Shown one piece after another: positions 34,621 to 48,298 of a stretch of DNA of 64,000 nucleotides. The stretch is from Epiperipatus broadwayi (lineage: Eukaryota; Onychophora; Udeonychophora; Euonychophora; Peripatidae), in the NCBI GenBank assembly GCA_028023455.1, contig JAQFVV010000276.1, forward strand, positions 250,001 through 314,000. The letters are read 5' to 3'. Under the pieces are notes generated by a model. That model ran no database searches. It saw only the letters and a program-made list of their open reading frames with translations, and was not told the origin of the DNA. Both the position numbers and the translations under genes were made by a program. Positions within the stretch are counted from its first letter, which is position 1, and each line of letters opens with the position of its first letter.

Positions 34621-34878
34621 AGTTGCTTTTAATTGCCGTAAATATATTTATGTGGGGTTTTGGTAATTATGGTAAAAAGTTGATCAACCTTCAAGTTGGA
34701 GCGTTACGTTCACTTAGGAATTGTAACCACTCACCCCCACCACCTTTCCCAAAGTTGGACCTTTTGGTTGTAAATGTTTGGTACCGTTAAATGGAAATCG
34801 ATTTGGTATTTGTAATTTATTATAAAACAACAAAAATATAAAAAAGAAAAGAAGCTGATTTTGTCGTAGAATACCCAA
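34621..34878. other. Flank of the GC-richer island, nothing recognised
   Basis: Contains CACTCACCCCCACCACC and mixed AT-rich DNA. No feature supported. Confidence 0.3.
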
Positions 34879-35225
34879 CCGCCGCCGTTAAAAAAAATGT
34901 AAGTAATGAGAAAGAATAAAAAGTAACGACTTTTTAAAATTCATTTCGATCGATGTATCCTTTTTTTTTTGTTTGTTTGTTTGTTTTCGTTCAAAAAATT
35001 GTTATTTGATAGATAGTAGTTTTGGTTAAATGTGATCAACAAAATCAAAAACATACATATAAAAAAAAAAAGAATTCCTGCCTCCTCCCCCCAAAAAAAA
35101 ATATAAGTAATGAAAAGAATAACAAAAAAAAAAAATTAAGTACTTTTTTAAATTCAATTTTTTGATTTCTGCATATTTTTTTTTATTTGTTGTTGTTGTT
35201 GCGTATTCCAAAATTTATTTGATAT
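34879..35225. repeat. Diverged tandem duplication rich in homopolymer runs
   Basis: Two units of about 200 bp share TGTAAGTAATGAGAAAGAAT / TATAAGTAATGAAAAGAATA, then AAGT(A/A)ACTTTTTAAAATTCA-type blocks and T-runs ending in TTTGTTTG or TTTGTTG repeats. Style resembles the duplication at 58,760-59,540. Confidence 0.55.
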
Positions 35226-35641
35226 TACTTTACTTTGAAATGTGATAATAAACAAATCTGGCGGCAGCCCCGTAAACATTATATTTATCTTTGTTTACAA
35301 ACAAAGCCCGCCCTCTGACAGTTTCAACATGCTATTGTAAAACAACCTCAAAAACTAAACATTTTTTGGATTAATTCCTTAACTCTCATATAATTTCTTA
35401 AGTAAATTTATATTCACTTATTGAATAACAAAATTACAATATTACTGTTGAATATCCTCAGAGAGCAAATAAAATTATTAAATGTTTCTTAGTTTTAAAG
35501 TTACATTAACTAAATAATTGATTTTGGCAGTAAAAGTGTGTAGACACCATAACATTTCTCTAAGAATTTTTATTTTTTTTTTACAAAAATAATAAGATTT
35601 CTAATGAAAGACATATAAAATAAATTTGAAATTTATAGTAA
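35226..35641. other. AT-rich DNA, nothing recognised
   Basis: A short GC-rich hairpin-like patch lies at 35,258-35,330 (GGCGGCAGCCCCG, TTTGTTTACAAACAAA). No gene. Confidence 0.35.
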
Positions 35642-36070
35642 ACATCTGTAGAGGTCCCTACTATTGCATTTTATATGCATATTTTCGAGGTTATAGCCTC
35701 AGTAAATATTATTTACGTAATCAATGTGCGTTTAATAAATTTATAATTACAACTTTAAATTACTATAATAGATTTCTAAATATAAAATCTTTCCATTGAC
35801 TCGTTGTAAATCGAAAAATTTCATGAGTATTAATGTGTAATAGGAAATGTGGACTTAATCAGTGAAGTATTGAATAGCTTCACGCTAGCAGATCTAACTG
35901 CTTCAGCTTCACCTATTTAAATAGAAAGTAGGTTGAAGTAAGGAAGGGTTCCCCTCTTGTCTTCCATAGCGTAACCTTGTGGTTAAAACACCTGTAGAGG
36001 TCCCTACTATCGCATTTTATACGCATATTTTCAAGGTTATAGCTTCAGTAAATATTACTTAAGTAAATAA
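35642..36070 (+). repeat. ~85-bp direct repeats enclosing ~260 bp
   Basis: CATCTGTAGAGGTCCCTACT at 35,644 and CACCTGTAGAGGTCCCTACT at about 35,989 begin two matching blocks that end GTTATAGC(C/T)TCAGTAAATA. The interior has GAAGGGTTCCCCTCTTGTCT. It could be a tandem duplication or a tiny TRIM-like element; neither a PBS nor target duplications were found. Confidence 0.6.
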
Positions 36071-38385
36071 TAAAGTAATTCTTAAAAAAAACCACTGAAA
36101 GCAACTTTACCAATTTCAAAAATAGTTTGAAAAGGTTTTCTTCCTTTTACTTTATGCTGAGCTTTTGATATAATATAAAGATTTTTAAAGTTTGTTTAAT
36201 AGTATTATGACAATGGTTTTAGATTAATATCACTTTATGAAAATGAGTCTGATATTTCTGCTGAAAGATTTGGCAGTAATACATTTTTGATACAAAATAC
36301 TAGAGTAATACTTATATATATATATATGTTAATCGATTATTGCGAATATATATATATATATATATATTCATAGACAAGTCTTGGTAAATTATACATAGGA
36401 AAGGCTCTATTTAGTTGTCGTTTATATCACCAATAATATTTTTTTTAGATATGATAACATTTTATTAATAAATTTGTTTATCAACAAACAATTTTTGAAT
36501 AGAAATATTTGTTATATACTCTTATAGATCAAAAAAAAAACGTATTGGATTAATGATCTATTATAAACAATGTTGAATTTGTGGTTTGTGATTGAAAACA
36601 TTATCTCTCTTGGCAGAATTTAATGTTTTGCATAAACACATAGAGGTATATTTTGATTTTTAATTCCATGGAATAGTTATCTAATTTTACTGGCTTAGAA
36701 TCTCTATTTCAGTTTGTTTTGAGATAGTTTATTTTTATAGCATTCATCACTAACAAATATTTTTAAGTTTGTATCTTGCAATTTGAAATGAAATAAATAT
36801 ATATCTTATTAACGGAATTGACAACAATTAATATTTCAGAAAACCATGATATTGTTAGTTTTTGTTTTTTTTTCTAATTGTACATTTTTTAAGAAAGCAA
36901 AATATTTAGATAATAATTTATTTGAAAACCAGGTACTCTTCACAAATCTGGAGCGTAATTGTAATAATTTAAGGTAAAACTATTATAGAAAATTAATTTG
37001 TTAAAGATATAATGATGAAATTGTAGAAATATATATATATTTTAGATCAATATAGTATTGAGTAAATGTATTTAAATTTTGCATAAGCTTCATGCAAGCT
37101 TATTAAAACTGCTTTTTGGAATATTATTGCTTGTGGTTTATATTCTGCTAATAAATTGTTAGATTTTTCTTTTATTATTCAGCCAACAGATAATAGATCA
37201 GTCAAAGTGATTTAGAAATTATTACAAAATTTTTATCAATTATTATCAACTTGTAATGTCTTGCTAGATTTGTATTTTGAAAGGAAACCATTGTATAAAT
37301 GGTTGGTGACAGAAAGATGACATTCTTACACTTATTTTAGTTTCTGTTAATATTCTAATATCATTAGGATTATACTAACCTAAGAACATTATTATTTTAA
37401 TTATTTTATCTTTAATATTTATTTTTAATATAGTGATGCAACGTTTTAGGCTATAATTTTTTGTCTTTTAAAGTACTAAATTGTCGATATTGATGGTTTT
37501 ACATTTGTAGTTTATATCATTACTGCCACAAATACTTTTCTAACAATAAAACACACTTAATTTTAAAGAATATATGAAGACGAAGAGCCTTTGAAAGGTG
37601 TCAGTATCTTATGGATAACTGACATATAATTTTTTTATTTTTTTTTAAATAATTTTATGATTAGTAAATTAATCAAGTAGTTAGTTTCATAGGAGGTTGT
37701 GAGATATTCAATCATAAGAAGTAACAGGTTGATCTACTGTTCAAAAAAGCCATCTGCTTTGCTTACATCATTCTAAATCTGTTTTAATAGTGCAAAGCAG
37801 TGGAGTTATTATTTATATTTATATAATTTATACATAAAATTCTATATGAATTTTTGATATTGTTGTAATTTATGAGGTTTATGATAATATCATTTTTAAT
37901 GTATTAGCAATTGTATGTATCCATGCTTTACATTCTTCCTTTATCACCAAGATACCATTTGTTTAATCAAAGTAATCTGACCAAACCTGTTAGATTTAAA
38001 ACAAAATGTTTTACTTTATCATTGGCATATCATCAAATACCTAACTGTAATATATTTGTTATATTAGATTCCTTTTTAGTTTTAAAACAATTTTAATGCA
38101 TTTGAAATATCTCTTAGAGAATGAAAAAATTATTTTTCTGCATGTGTACATCCAGACATCATGGAAATTTATTTTCATAATAAGTTTATATTAAAATCAT
38201 AGGACTCTTTATTTTAATAGATTTGAGTCATGGAAATGCATTAAACCTTTCTCATATACCATTTTAGTTAAACCTGTGACCTGTTTCTACTCCATTTTTG
38301 TGTAGTTTTAACTTAATAAAAATCTTTTTTTATCATGCTATCAAACATGAATATCTATTAGATAATTATAATATCAAATCTTTGG
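36071..38385. other. AT-rich DNA, no gene recognised
   Basis: Contains short TA runs at 36,315-36,330 and 36,347-36,367. The 61-residue frame at 37,911-38,096 has no domain. Confidence 0.4.
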
Positions 38386-38443
38386 TTTGTGTTTTATTTA
38401 AAGATTATATATATATATATAAAATCTTTAAATAAAACACAAA
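38386..38443. repeat. AT-cored hairpin 1
   Basis: TTTGTGTTTTATTTAAAGAT and its exact reverse complement ATCTTTAAATAAAACACAAA flank a (TA)n core. Perfect 20-bp arms. Confidence 0.92.
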
Positions 38444-38465
38444 TATATATATATATATATATATA

Positions 38466-38474
38466 TTAAAATTA

Positions 38475-38514
<40 letters not shown>

Positions 38515-38523
38515 TAATTTTAA
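38466..38523. repeat. AT-cored hairpin 2
   Basis: TTAAAATTAGGATA and TATCCTAATTTTAA flank a (TA)n core of about 30 bp. An (AT)n run also joins this hairpin to the previous one. Confidence 0.9.
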
Positions 38524-38746
38524 CCAGATTCCAAAATGTGTGTTCCTCAATCATGATTAACTTTTTACTTGGCATAATTCCTACCCAAATCTTCCTCCTT
38601 AATCATTTTAAATTAAATCTGGATCTTATATGTATCTTGTGTAGTAATTATTCAGAAAATATGATACATAATTTTCAAAGCTGTCCATACTTTCATCCTT
38701 AAACAATTTGTATTTTACAAGCCAAAATTAATCTTAAACAATTGCT

Positions 38747-38747
<1 letters not shown>

Positions 38748-38783
<36 letters not shown>

Positions 38784-38784
38784 C

Positions 38785-38829
<45 letters not shown>

Positions 38830-38836
38830 TATGCTT
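38748..38836. repeat. AT-cored hairpin 3
   Basis: AAGCATAAATTATATA at 38,781 and TATATAATTTTTATGCTT ending at 38,837 flank a (TA)n core. Another (AT)n run precedes the left arm (38,750-38,780). Confidence 0.85.
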
Positions 38837-39589
38837 CTAATGCCATAGTAATTATTCATATCCTTAGAACCATGTGACTTGCTCATTGCTCAGTAATTTT
38901 AGACAGTAATGCTCTAAAATACTTATCTAGACAAACTATGAGTAAAATTTGGCAGAAAAATATTTTTATTAGTTCCACATTATTTTCAAATTTTATAAAG
39001 CATTTAAATTATACACCCATCTATATGAAGCTAATTCAGTTTCATCTGCCTTCAAAGATTAGTAGTAATGATTACATTTTATTAAGCTCTGTACAATATA
39101 CCATGAATAAATTTTTCCTGTATATATTTAAATATTTGTATATAATTTGTTGTTAATAAAATTTATTTTATAAAGCAAAGTGAGCTATCTCTCAGCACTA
39201 AAATATATATTTATACATTTCTAGTATTGGCAAGTTAGTTTTGATGAAAATGAAATAAGTTATTTTGATCTCTTACATCAATCTGATTGATTATAGATTT
39301 ATTTGTCTAAATGATTGAACTTTTCATATCAAACATCTTTATTTTCATGTGAACTGATCTACTGGTACCTTCTAACAGTTTTAATAGTGGTGTCACTAAT
39401 CAGGACTGTGTAACCCTAACAAATTGGATTTTAGCATACAGTACTATTTTAAAGATTCTGATGAAAGTAACATAACAGTGAGAAATCATCCTAGACAAGT
39501 AAGATGGCTGCTTTGAACTCTGAAAATTGGAAATTGCCAGATACCGGAATCAGCCTTCATTTTAATAGTTTATTATAATTATTAACTTT
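38837..39589. other. AT-rich DNA, nothing recognised
   Basis: No supported feature. The 72-residue frame at 38,938-39,156 shows no domain. Confidence 0.4.
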
Positions 39590-40262
39590 ACTGAGTAAAT
39601 TGCAATATAATTTACTTTTCCCCAAAATGCAGTATCTGATTAATTACTGTCCAAAAAAGGGGTAAATTTTACTTTTATTTTTTATTAGAAAAGTACAGTA
39701 ACTTTTCCTATCCACACACATCCAAACAAGACTGTCTCTGATTAATTACTATTCAAAAAAGTCTCTATATTTACTCTTATTTCTTATTAAAAAAGTAATG
39801 TAACTTTTTATGTAGACACACACACAAAGAAATGCTAGTGTCTGATTAATTACTGTCCCAAAAAATCAAAGTCAGCTTTCATTTTAAAATTTTTGTTTGA
39901 ATTTTTTAATTTTGTGGAAGTTGTAATATAATTGACTTTGATTTCAAAACACAGTGTCTGATTAATTAATGTCTCAAATAGGCTAACATTTACTCTATTT
40001 TCTATTAAAAAAGGACCATAACTTTTTATAGCCACACACATAAACCTAAAAAAGCCAGTCTCTGATCAAAAAAAGTCTCTATTGTACTATTATTTGCTAT
40101 TAGAAAGTAACACAATTTTTTATTGACACACACAAAAAAAGCCAGCCTCTGATAAATTAATGTCCCTAAAAATCCAAAAAGTCCACTTTCATTTTTATAT
40201 TTTGTTTGATTTTTTTTTAATTTTGTGTAAATTGTAATATAATTTACTTTTATTTTCTATTC
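39590..40262 (+). repeat. Diverged tandem repeat block, about six units of 85-115 bp
   Basis: An anchor of the form GT(C/G)TCTGATTAATTACTGTCC recurs near 39,632, 39,735, 39,838, 39,954, 40,059 and 40,145. It is followed by TTTACTCTTATTTTCTATTA-like text, AGTAA(C/T)...ACTTTTTAT and a (CA)n patch. An alternative spacer (CATTTT...TTTGTTTGAATTTTTT then TTGTAATATAATT) appears twice, so two unit types alternate. Confidence 0.8.
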
Positions 40263-40746
40263 CAAAAATAAAGTCAATAGGTTTATAGAATCGCTGGCTC
40301 AGAACATTATATCTGTGTTTTTGCTTAGCATCAATGCCATCAAGCTGCTGACATGATAGAATATAACACTACCAAATAATAATGTGCTGACATTTTGACT
40401 AGATTAACTCTTCTGTGTTGCATTATATTTATTTTTTTTGTTTGGTAAAATTTATTGTAAGTTTTCAACTTTTGATTTTAGTATTATACCATTATTCTAT
40501 ATCAGAATTTAATAAACTGAACTTCATTTAGTAGTATTATATGTTTGCAAAGAAACAGAATTCTAAAAATATTTATAGCTAAACTTTGCAAATATTGACA
40601 AAAATGAATTTGTAATGACAACAAAAGTTGCTTGTGTCACTGAATGATTGGCAGAACAGAATGACTTCAAACACATATGAACTATTTTTAATTGTAATTT
40701 GTATTTAAAATGAAAACAAATGTGTCCATCTCTGATAAACCTCTCA
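40263..40746. other. AT-rich DNA, nothing recognised
   Basis: No supported feature. Confidence 0.4.
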
Positions 40747-41040
40747 TGATCACCATTTCTTATGCTTATTCATAACAGTTATTAAAACAGGCAAAACTTT
40801 CCATACAGTAGTGCTACTCAGTGTAAGCCAGAGTAATGCTATGAGGTTGCAATAGATCCTAAGTCTAGGTGCAGTGCTTCTAGATCCAAAGCTCCTCACT
40901 GATGAAACCCACAAGCTACAAACTAGTATGGGAATACTGGATGAGTAGGCACTAGATAGGGATTTTATGCACAAGCCTTCTGGAATTCATTGATTACTCT
41001 GGCTTGCACTGAGTGGTACTACTTTATGGAGAAGCTTTAC
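40747..41040 (+). repeat. R1 dispersed repeat, copy d, internally deleted
   Basis: Left inverted arm (CACCATTTCTTATGCTTATT, then AAAACAGGCAAAACTTTCCA), a body shortened to GTTGCAATAGATCCTAAGTC ... TGGATGAGTAGGCACTAGAT, and the right arm (GGCTTGCACTGAGTGGTACT). About 250 bp of the usual body is missing. Confidence 0.7.
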
Positions 41041-41347
41041 TCTGATAAACTTATCAAATTGTATTCTAATTTTTAGAATATTTTGAATTATTCTTAATAC
41101 AGTGTCTGTAGTGATGTATTAACTCTTAATTTTATAAGATGGGGTAATCATAATGTTATAGTTTTTTTGTTAATGTTACACTATAAGTTATCATCTTTTA
41201 TTCTAAAAATAAAACATTTATGTATAAAATAAAAGTTTAAAAATTTATAGGTTTGATTTTTAATAGTTGTTTCACAACTATTGTGTAAAAATAATCTTAA
41301 TAAACTTTGCAAAAAAAAAGTTATTAGTCGTTCTAAAATTTATCTTG
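41041..41347. other. AT-rich DNA, nothing recognised
   Basis: No supported feature. Confidence 0.35.
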
Positions 41348-41360
41348 AAGTAAGCTTGCA

Positions 41361-41463
41361 TGTCAAGCATTGGTGGTCGAGAAGTCAGCACAATCGCCTT
41401 ACAAGCAGTTGTCCAGGGTTAGCGGATACGCTTCCCAGACGATGCTACGACACAGGTGAAAAA
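41361..41463 (+). mobile_element. tRNA-Gly-derived minimal SINE, copy D
   Basis: Head AAGCATTGGTGGTCGAGAAG, anticodon arm GCCTTACAAGCAGTTG (TAC like copy A) and a B box interrupted by about 8 bp (GGGTTAGCGGATACGCTTCCC). It ends with GATGCTACGACACAGGTG and an A tail. Target duplication AAGTAA(G/T)CTTGCA at 41,348-41,360 and 41,464-41,476 (12 of 13 identical). The minor 62-residue frame over it is chance. Confidence 0.8.
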
Positions 41464-41476
41464 AAGTAATCTTGCA

Positions 41477-43492
41477 AATGATCTCAAAATGTAATACAAA
41501 AGAATAAAATCAATCAAAGAGAAGAAGGCAGACTTAAAACTCGTTGACTTTGTTATTATTTGATTATACTGGCCTTTTGTGATTTTTTTTTTTTTAATTA
41601 AAAAATCAATATTATGAATTTTAAAAAGTTAATAATTAGTGAAAAATCTTAATAGATAACTATACAAATTCAGGTTAGAAAAACAAATGATTACATCATT
41701 TTTTCTGGATTTCTCTGATTAAAGACCTTCCTAATGTAAATGAGAATTAAATCTGTCATTATCTGAACAGAAAAATATCATTTTAAAAATGTTGTAGAGA
41801 TGCTGCAAGAAACATGTGTAACAATAGTACCTTTACAACAATTTACAATAATAAACCTTACCCAGATAATGCTATGTGTAATCCAGCCTACATATTGGGC
41901 AATATTATTGTTAATTATATTGATACTATTAATTATATAAAGAATAATTAACATTATATACCAACTAGTATATATTTTTATAATTGTTATCCATAAAATA
42001 ACAAAAAAGAAAATATATTTATTACGTTTTCTGTTTTGAGGTAGATAGAGTAACTAAAACTATAGGAAGTACCATAAAACAATAATACTTCATCACTGTT
42101 AGGCTATAGTTCCATATTGTTTGACGCCCTCTTAAGACAATTTATTCAAGTGTTTTAATTTTAGATAAATTATAAATTCTAATGAAAACTTATGAGAGAG
42201 AGAAAACAGGAGAAAATATTGATATGAAATATATATTTTATAAATGTGAATTAATATTAACAAATGTGATATATAGTTTAAACTGTTAAAAACTACAAAT
42301 TTATATTCAGTTATTTTACATTCCGTATTCATTAATTAAAAGTATGTATTATTATAGGCAAATAATTTATTATTAATCGTAATTTATCTGTTCTTAGGAA
42401 AAAATAATTATTTTTTATGAATAAAATTATACTTACGAATGTATACAACTGGATCATAATTTATTTTACAATTATTTGCTTAATAATAGCAGCCGTTAAA
42501 TAATTATTTGTCCATTTAATGTACTTTTTTTACATTAAAAAAAAAAGGTTATATAATTTATGAGTTAAGGCTGACTCGATAATGAAATGATCTAATGGCG
42601 ATTTTTCAAATCTGGTTTTACCACTTAAAAAAAAAAAAAGTTGCAAAAATTCATAATTCGTTGCACCACCCACTTTTGATCTACCTTAATAAATGCATAC
42701 ACACACATCTTTTCTAAAAGAATGCGAAGTTGTTTTTTAAACAAATAATAATACTCTTTCTGTTCCAACTTTCGAATAATTTATATTTAATAATTAATAT
42801 TATAAAATATTGGACATGGTAATGTTTTTTAATAGTTGGACAATGAATGTATTTTTATAAGAAAAGAAAATAATTAAAACCTAGCCCCAAATAGAATATA
42901 TAGATATATGCACACATAACTTTATTCGACTAAAATAAACAGTACTATTATTATTCAAGATTTTTGTTGAGTCACCTTTGTCATCTACTGAGTGAAAAAT
43001 ATTATATTAAAATGTATAATTCAGAATCTGTAAGAAATAACTTGTGAAAAAAGTGTAAAGATCCTTACAAAAATGATCGAAACTTTTAAAATTGTCAAGA
43101 TGTCAGAGACAATAAATAAATATCCCGATATACAATTAATAAGTGTTTTAATCAAAGGGCATTAAGACATTTCTCTAAATGAGATATAACTTAGATATAT
43201 GCTATCATTCACTTTGATTTTTTGAAAAATCTTGAAGGTGATGATGGTTTCTTATTTTTTTTTAGTTGGAATGTCACATTTAAATAGGATCATAACCTAT
43301 AAAAATATCTATTCTAATACAATGTTTATAACATATATATATATATATATAAAGTGCTGATAAATTGACTGCAATTAAAAGTTCATTTTTTTTTTAGTAT
43401 TGATATAACTATTTCTTATGCACAAATAAGGTAAGAATTAATGAAATTCTATATGGGCGGCCAGATTTATTGGGTACTTAGCTTCGTTTAAA
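41477..43492. other. AT-rich DNA, nothing recognised
   Basis: A short (AT)n at 43,333-43,352. No supported gene; the 66-residue minus frame at 42,132-42,332 is low complexity. Confidence 0.4.
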
Positions 43493-44256
<764 letters not shown>

Positions 44257-44908
44257 TTATGTTAAAAAATCAATTTATTAAAATAAACGTTTTTGAAATA
44301 CAGTATAAATATATTATTGAAAAAAATTATCATTCAATAAAAATAAAATCAACTCACTTTTTCTTTTCAAAAATATCGTTAATAGTAAGGTACTTTTTTT
44401 AAATTCTGAAAAATTAAATAAAGAATAATTATTATCAGCTATATGGAATGGTTAGTGAAGATAAAACCCAACATCACATTTAATTGACTAAAGTTTTTTT
44501 TTTTTTTGATTAAAAACTTATGACTACACCCAAGTATGCAAATCCAATGAATACTTATTTTATAAAAAATACATTCTATTATCCAAAACAATCTATTAAT
44601 TACCACTAATTGATTTTTATAATTTGATAATACGTGAAATATAAAAATAACTAAAAAAAATTTAAAACTTCAACACTTGGACATAAAGTATAACTTTTAA
44701 AAAACTTTTCAAGCAACAAGCTTATAATTTAATTGTTAAGAAGGTCACGAGATATTTAAGAATTGAAATGCTGAATTAAATACATTTGACAATTTATCCA
44801 AAATTATTGTATTTTTTACTTTAGCACTACACTAAATTTTACCCTTAAATTGATTTTTAAAACATTTCTGAATAATTAATCTGGCAATACATTAAAAAAA
44901 TTAATGAT
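44257..44908. other. AT-rich DNA, nothing recognised
   Basis: No supported feature. Confidence 0.4.
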
Positions 44909-45005
44909 CATTGTGCAAGTGGTCTAGCGGTTAGCATAGCTGCTTCCAAGCAGCTGGCCCGGATTTGCTTCCCGATCAACGCATTTAACATATATATATA
45001 TATAA
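44909..45005 (+). mobile_element. tRNA-Gly(TCC)-derived minimal SINE, copy E
   Basis: GTGGTCTAGCGGTTAGCATA, anticodon arm GCTGCTTCCAAGCAGCTGG (a well-paired stem with anticodon TCC) and T-arm CCCGGATTTGCTTCCCG. It ends CAACGCATTTAACATATATA in a TA run instead of an A tail. No target duplication was resolved. An intact tRNA gene is excluded by the mutated B box (GATTTGCTTCC) and the missing acceptor pairing. Confidence 0.75.
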
Positions 45006-47235
45006 ACACTTTATAACTCTCAAATGAATAATATAGTAATAATAATTTTTGCGATGGCTTACTTAATTATTTTGTAATATAAAACTTAGAACAATATAAA
45101 CAGTAGCTATCCGTGATAAAACAAAAGTATTTCTATTGTAGCTTTATATACAAAAGGCTTACGTATTTAGTGATTTCCAGATGATAATGAATTTAAATCC
45201 CCACTTTTTCCAGTATCAATAAAGTTTGAAATTCATGGCTAAAAACATCGTTATTACTATCAAGCAGCTATCTTTAATTATCGTTCAATATTCAACAAAA
45301 ATATTGGAATTCTTTATTCAGTTGCTTTTGTTTTATTATATATCATATAAATTAAAAAATTACATGTTTTGTTATTAATATTTAATTATATTATTCTAAA
45401 ATAAGCAATAATTACATTTCTTTTAGCAACCGTAAAAATGAAACGTCAATGTCACGTATTCATTTTTTTAAAAATAAAAAGTTTATTTTTTATCTTTTTT
45501 TTTTTACCATTATTGAATATTTGTCATTTTGTGTCTAATGAAAGCACTAATCTTTAAATGTTTGCACGAATGCATGATATTCTGAAAGTAAGATAACCAA
45601 ATAAATACATATTTTATTACTAAGTATATCAAAATACATAAACATAATTGTTCTTTACATTTTTTATAAAATAATTAATCTATAAAATAGTGTTTTTCAA
45701 AGTTACGCAAAAATTTTTGGTTTAGTAAACTTTTTATTTTTTTATCTGAGAGCAAATAATTATCTAAGACCTAAATGAGTTCAAGTTGTTGGCTGAAATA
45801 AACTTTTTTTTTACTGCAATAAGTATACATTCAAGATGTGGATGAATTCATTTTGTTTTAACTCAAGAAGAAAGAGGAATATCTCAGGCTCTCATATATT
45901 ATAGCATTTAACATGAATAAGTTTTTTTAATATATACAAATGAATGTTTTATAAGGTTTAGTACAGTCGAAAAATTTATTTTTGATATTTTAATTATTGA
46001 TTAGCGATAGGTGCAAAGTTCATTAACAAACTTAAAAAAATGTATGATTATTTTGACTTTTTAATTAATTAAATATAAATTATAAGTAAAAAGCCTTTAG
46101 ACACATTCAAATGAGATTGGTCAAAAATATTAAAAATGATTACAGAAGCTATAAAAAGAAAAAATATCAACATATAAGGATTAAAAAATGAAATTAAACA
46201 ATGCAAAAGCAATCTACAAAATTATGAAAGAATTACAAAAATTCTAACTAATAAAACACATTTCTGCTCTGGAAATGAAAAAAGTATTTACTAGAGCATA
46301 TTATATCTGTTAATGCCAGTTAGATATGAGAACATAAAAACTTCTAACTTAAATTTATTCCTGGCTGTTAAAAGGAATACGAAATTGATTTCTTACTTTC
46401 ATAATTCTAAAAGAGCTTAATTGGTTTGACAAAGATGAAAATGTAAAAACATCATAAGCTTTATATTATATAATATACATAATAGCAACTGAAAATATTA
46501 CTTAACTTTGTAATAATAATTATAGAAGATATGATTCTAAATAAACCAAAGCACGCTTTTACACTTTAGAATTTTCCCAAAAATATTTTAATACCAGGCA
46601 TCGAATTTTATGAATCCATATATTTCTATAAAAAAATTCCAATATTTATAAACCTAAAAAGTCATCAATCTCAACAAAAACTGTAGTCTTTTCATTTTTA
46701 ATATTATAAAGAGCGATTTTGATTTCATTAAGTTATTTTTCTCCAAATCTAAATAAATTTAATAACTATTAACCTTTAAGCTATCAATAATCTCAAGTCT
46801 TTGTGTAATTGGCTTTATTGTCTTATCAAATACATTTTCATGTCTAGTCGTGCTTAATTATTCAATAAATAATAATTATTTTAATTCTTCCAAACGTCAT
46901 TATTATTATATAAATTATTATTACATTGCTTGTCAATGTCTATATCATTGTTTTTCAAAGGATATGTCGCTGTAATTTAGGGTGCCTTAAAAATCTCCCA
47001 GTGCGAATTAGTCTAGATTACTATAAAAGTAAATATACAAATTTGTTTCGAATAAAATATCAATCACTTCGAAATTATAAATAATAAATAATTATACTTT
47101 TAGCATATCCAAAAATGAATATAAAATAATGCATGACGGCAGTATAATAGCAGTTATGCATCAAATATAAATAGCATATCCATTGACAATGCTAATAATA
47201 TCAGCAGTACCAGTATAGATAAACCTTGTGCAAAA
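45006..47235. other. AT-rich DNA, nothing recognised
   Basis: No convincing coding region, RNA or repeat family. Confidence 0.4.
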
Positions 47236-47776
47236 AGATCAAAAATTATTACAAGAAAATACAAGAAGGGTTACTTAAATTTTGGCTTTACATGAACAGG
47301 GTACAAAGATTTCCCATTGACTTTATGTGCTATATGAGGACATACAAAAACAAATGATGCAATAGTTTGCAACAAACTAAAATGACATTTACAAAAGATC
47401 ATTCAAACTGGGTATCCAAAGACAAAAAGTATTTTGAGGCAATAAGAATATCTGATAAAGAACATATAGCCTCCTACCAGATGGCCCAAGTTATTGCACA
47501 AAAGACCAAACATCATTCCATTGCAGAAATGTTAATTAGTCCTGCGTAATATATAAAGGTGAAATGTATGTATGGCAAAGAAACAGAAGCTGAAATAAAT
47601 AAAATTCTCTTCAACAATGCTATTAGTCAAAGAATCCTTGATATGCTGGAAAATATAATCAAATATGTTCAACATAATCTCAATAGCCAATTTTTGTGCT
47701 GCAATAGACAAATTGACAGATATCAATAGAAAAGCACAATTAATGGGATTTATTGATTCATTAACAGGGACTTAAT
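47236..47776 (+). pseudogene. Fragment of a hAT-superfamily (ZBED5-like) transposase with a decayed BED finger
   Basis: Frames in order give RKYKKGYLNFGFT, then CAI-GHTKTNDAIVCNKLKWHL (the CxxC...H part of a BED zinc finger, with a stop in place of the second Cys). After a frame change comes KYFEAIRISDKEHIASYQMA, then QVIAQKTKHHSIAEMLISPA, then a stretch around ILDMLENIIKYVQHN and finally AAIDKLTDINRKAQLMGFID. The last segment corresponds to the family's LDESTDI block with its Glu and Ser lost. This is the N-terminal third of the protein family. It is cut off 50 bp before an R1 copy and the rest is not found beyond it. Confidence 0.75.
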
Positions 47777-47829
47777 TATGAACCAATTGTCATTTTGTCA
47801 TGAATTGTCAGGAAGAACTTATAATGGGT

Positions 47830-48298
47830 TCATGTGATGTTTAGTGGTTTAATACCAACCCTGCCTAATAGGATAGTGGTTGCTATGGCTATTAAAAAAC
47901 CAAAGACACGAAAATGTATTGGTATTGAACTGAGTTCAGACCTATATAACTATATAAGCTATTGAAAATATCATTGTGGTTTTAATTTTATTCTCATAGT
48001 TTTGTAGTAAAGTAGAGCTAAAGTTGGCTGCTGGAGGGTTGCATTACATCCTAAGATCTAGATGTAGTGCTCTTAGAGCCAAGGCTCCTCACTGATGAAA
48101 TCTACAGGCTAGAAACTAGTCTGGGGATAATGGATAAGTAGGAAATACATAGGGATTTTATGCACAAGCCTTTTGGCATCCATTAATTCTTCTGGTTGCA
48201 CTGAGTGGCACTACTCTATGGAGAATTTTGCCTGTTTTAATAACAGTTATGAGCAATCATAAGAAACGGCTATCATGTGATATTTAGTAATTTAATAC
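47830..48298 (+). repeat. R1 dispersed repeat, copy e, full-length unit
   Basis: About 470 bp, starting TCATGTGATGTTTAGTGGTT and ending TCATGTGATATTTAGTAATT, so the unit has ~26-bp direct terminal repeats. It contains all R1 landmarks: GCCTAATAGGATAGTGG, CCAAAGACACGAAAATG, GAACTGAGTTCAGACC, GAGGGTTGCATTACATCC, TTTTGCCTGTTTTAATAACA. Best monomer for building a consensus. Confidence 0.8.
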
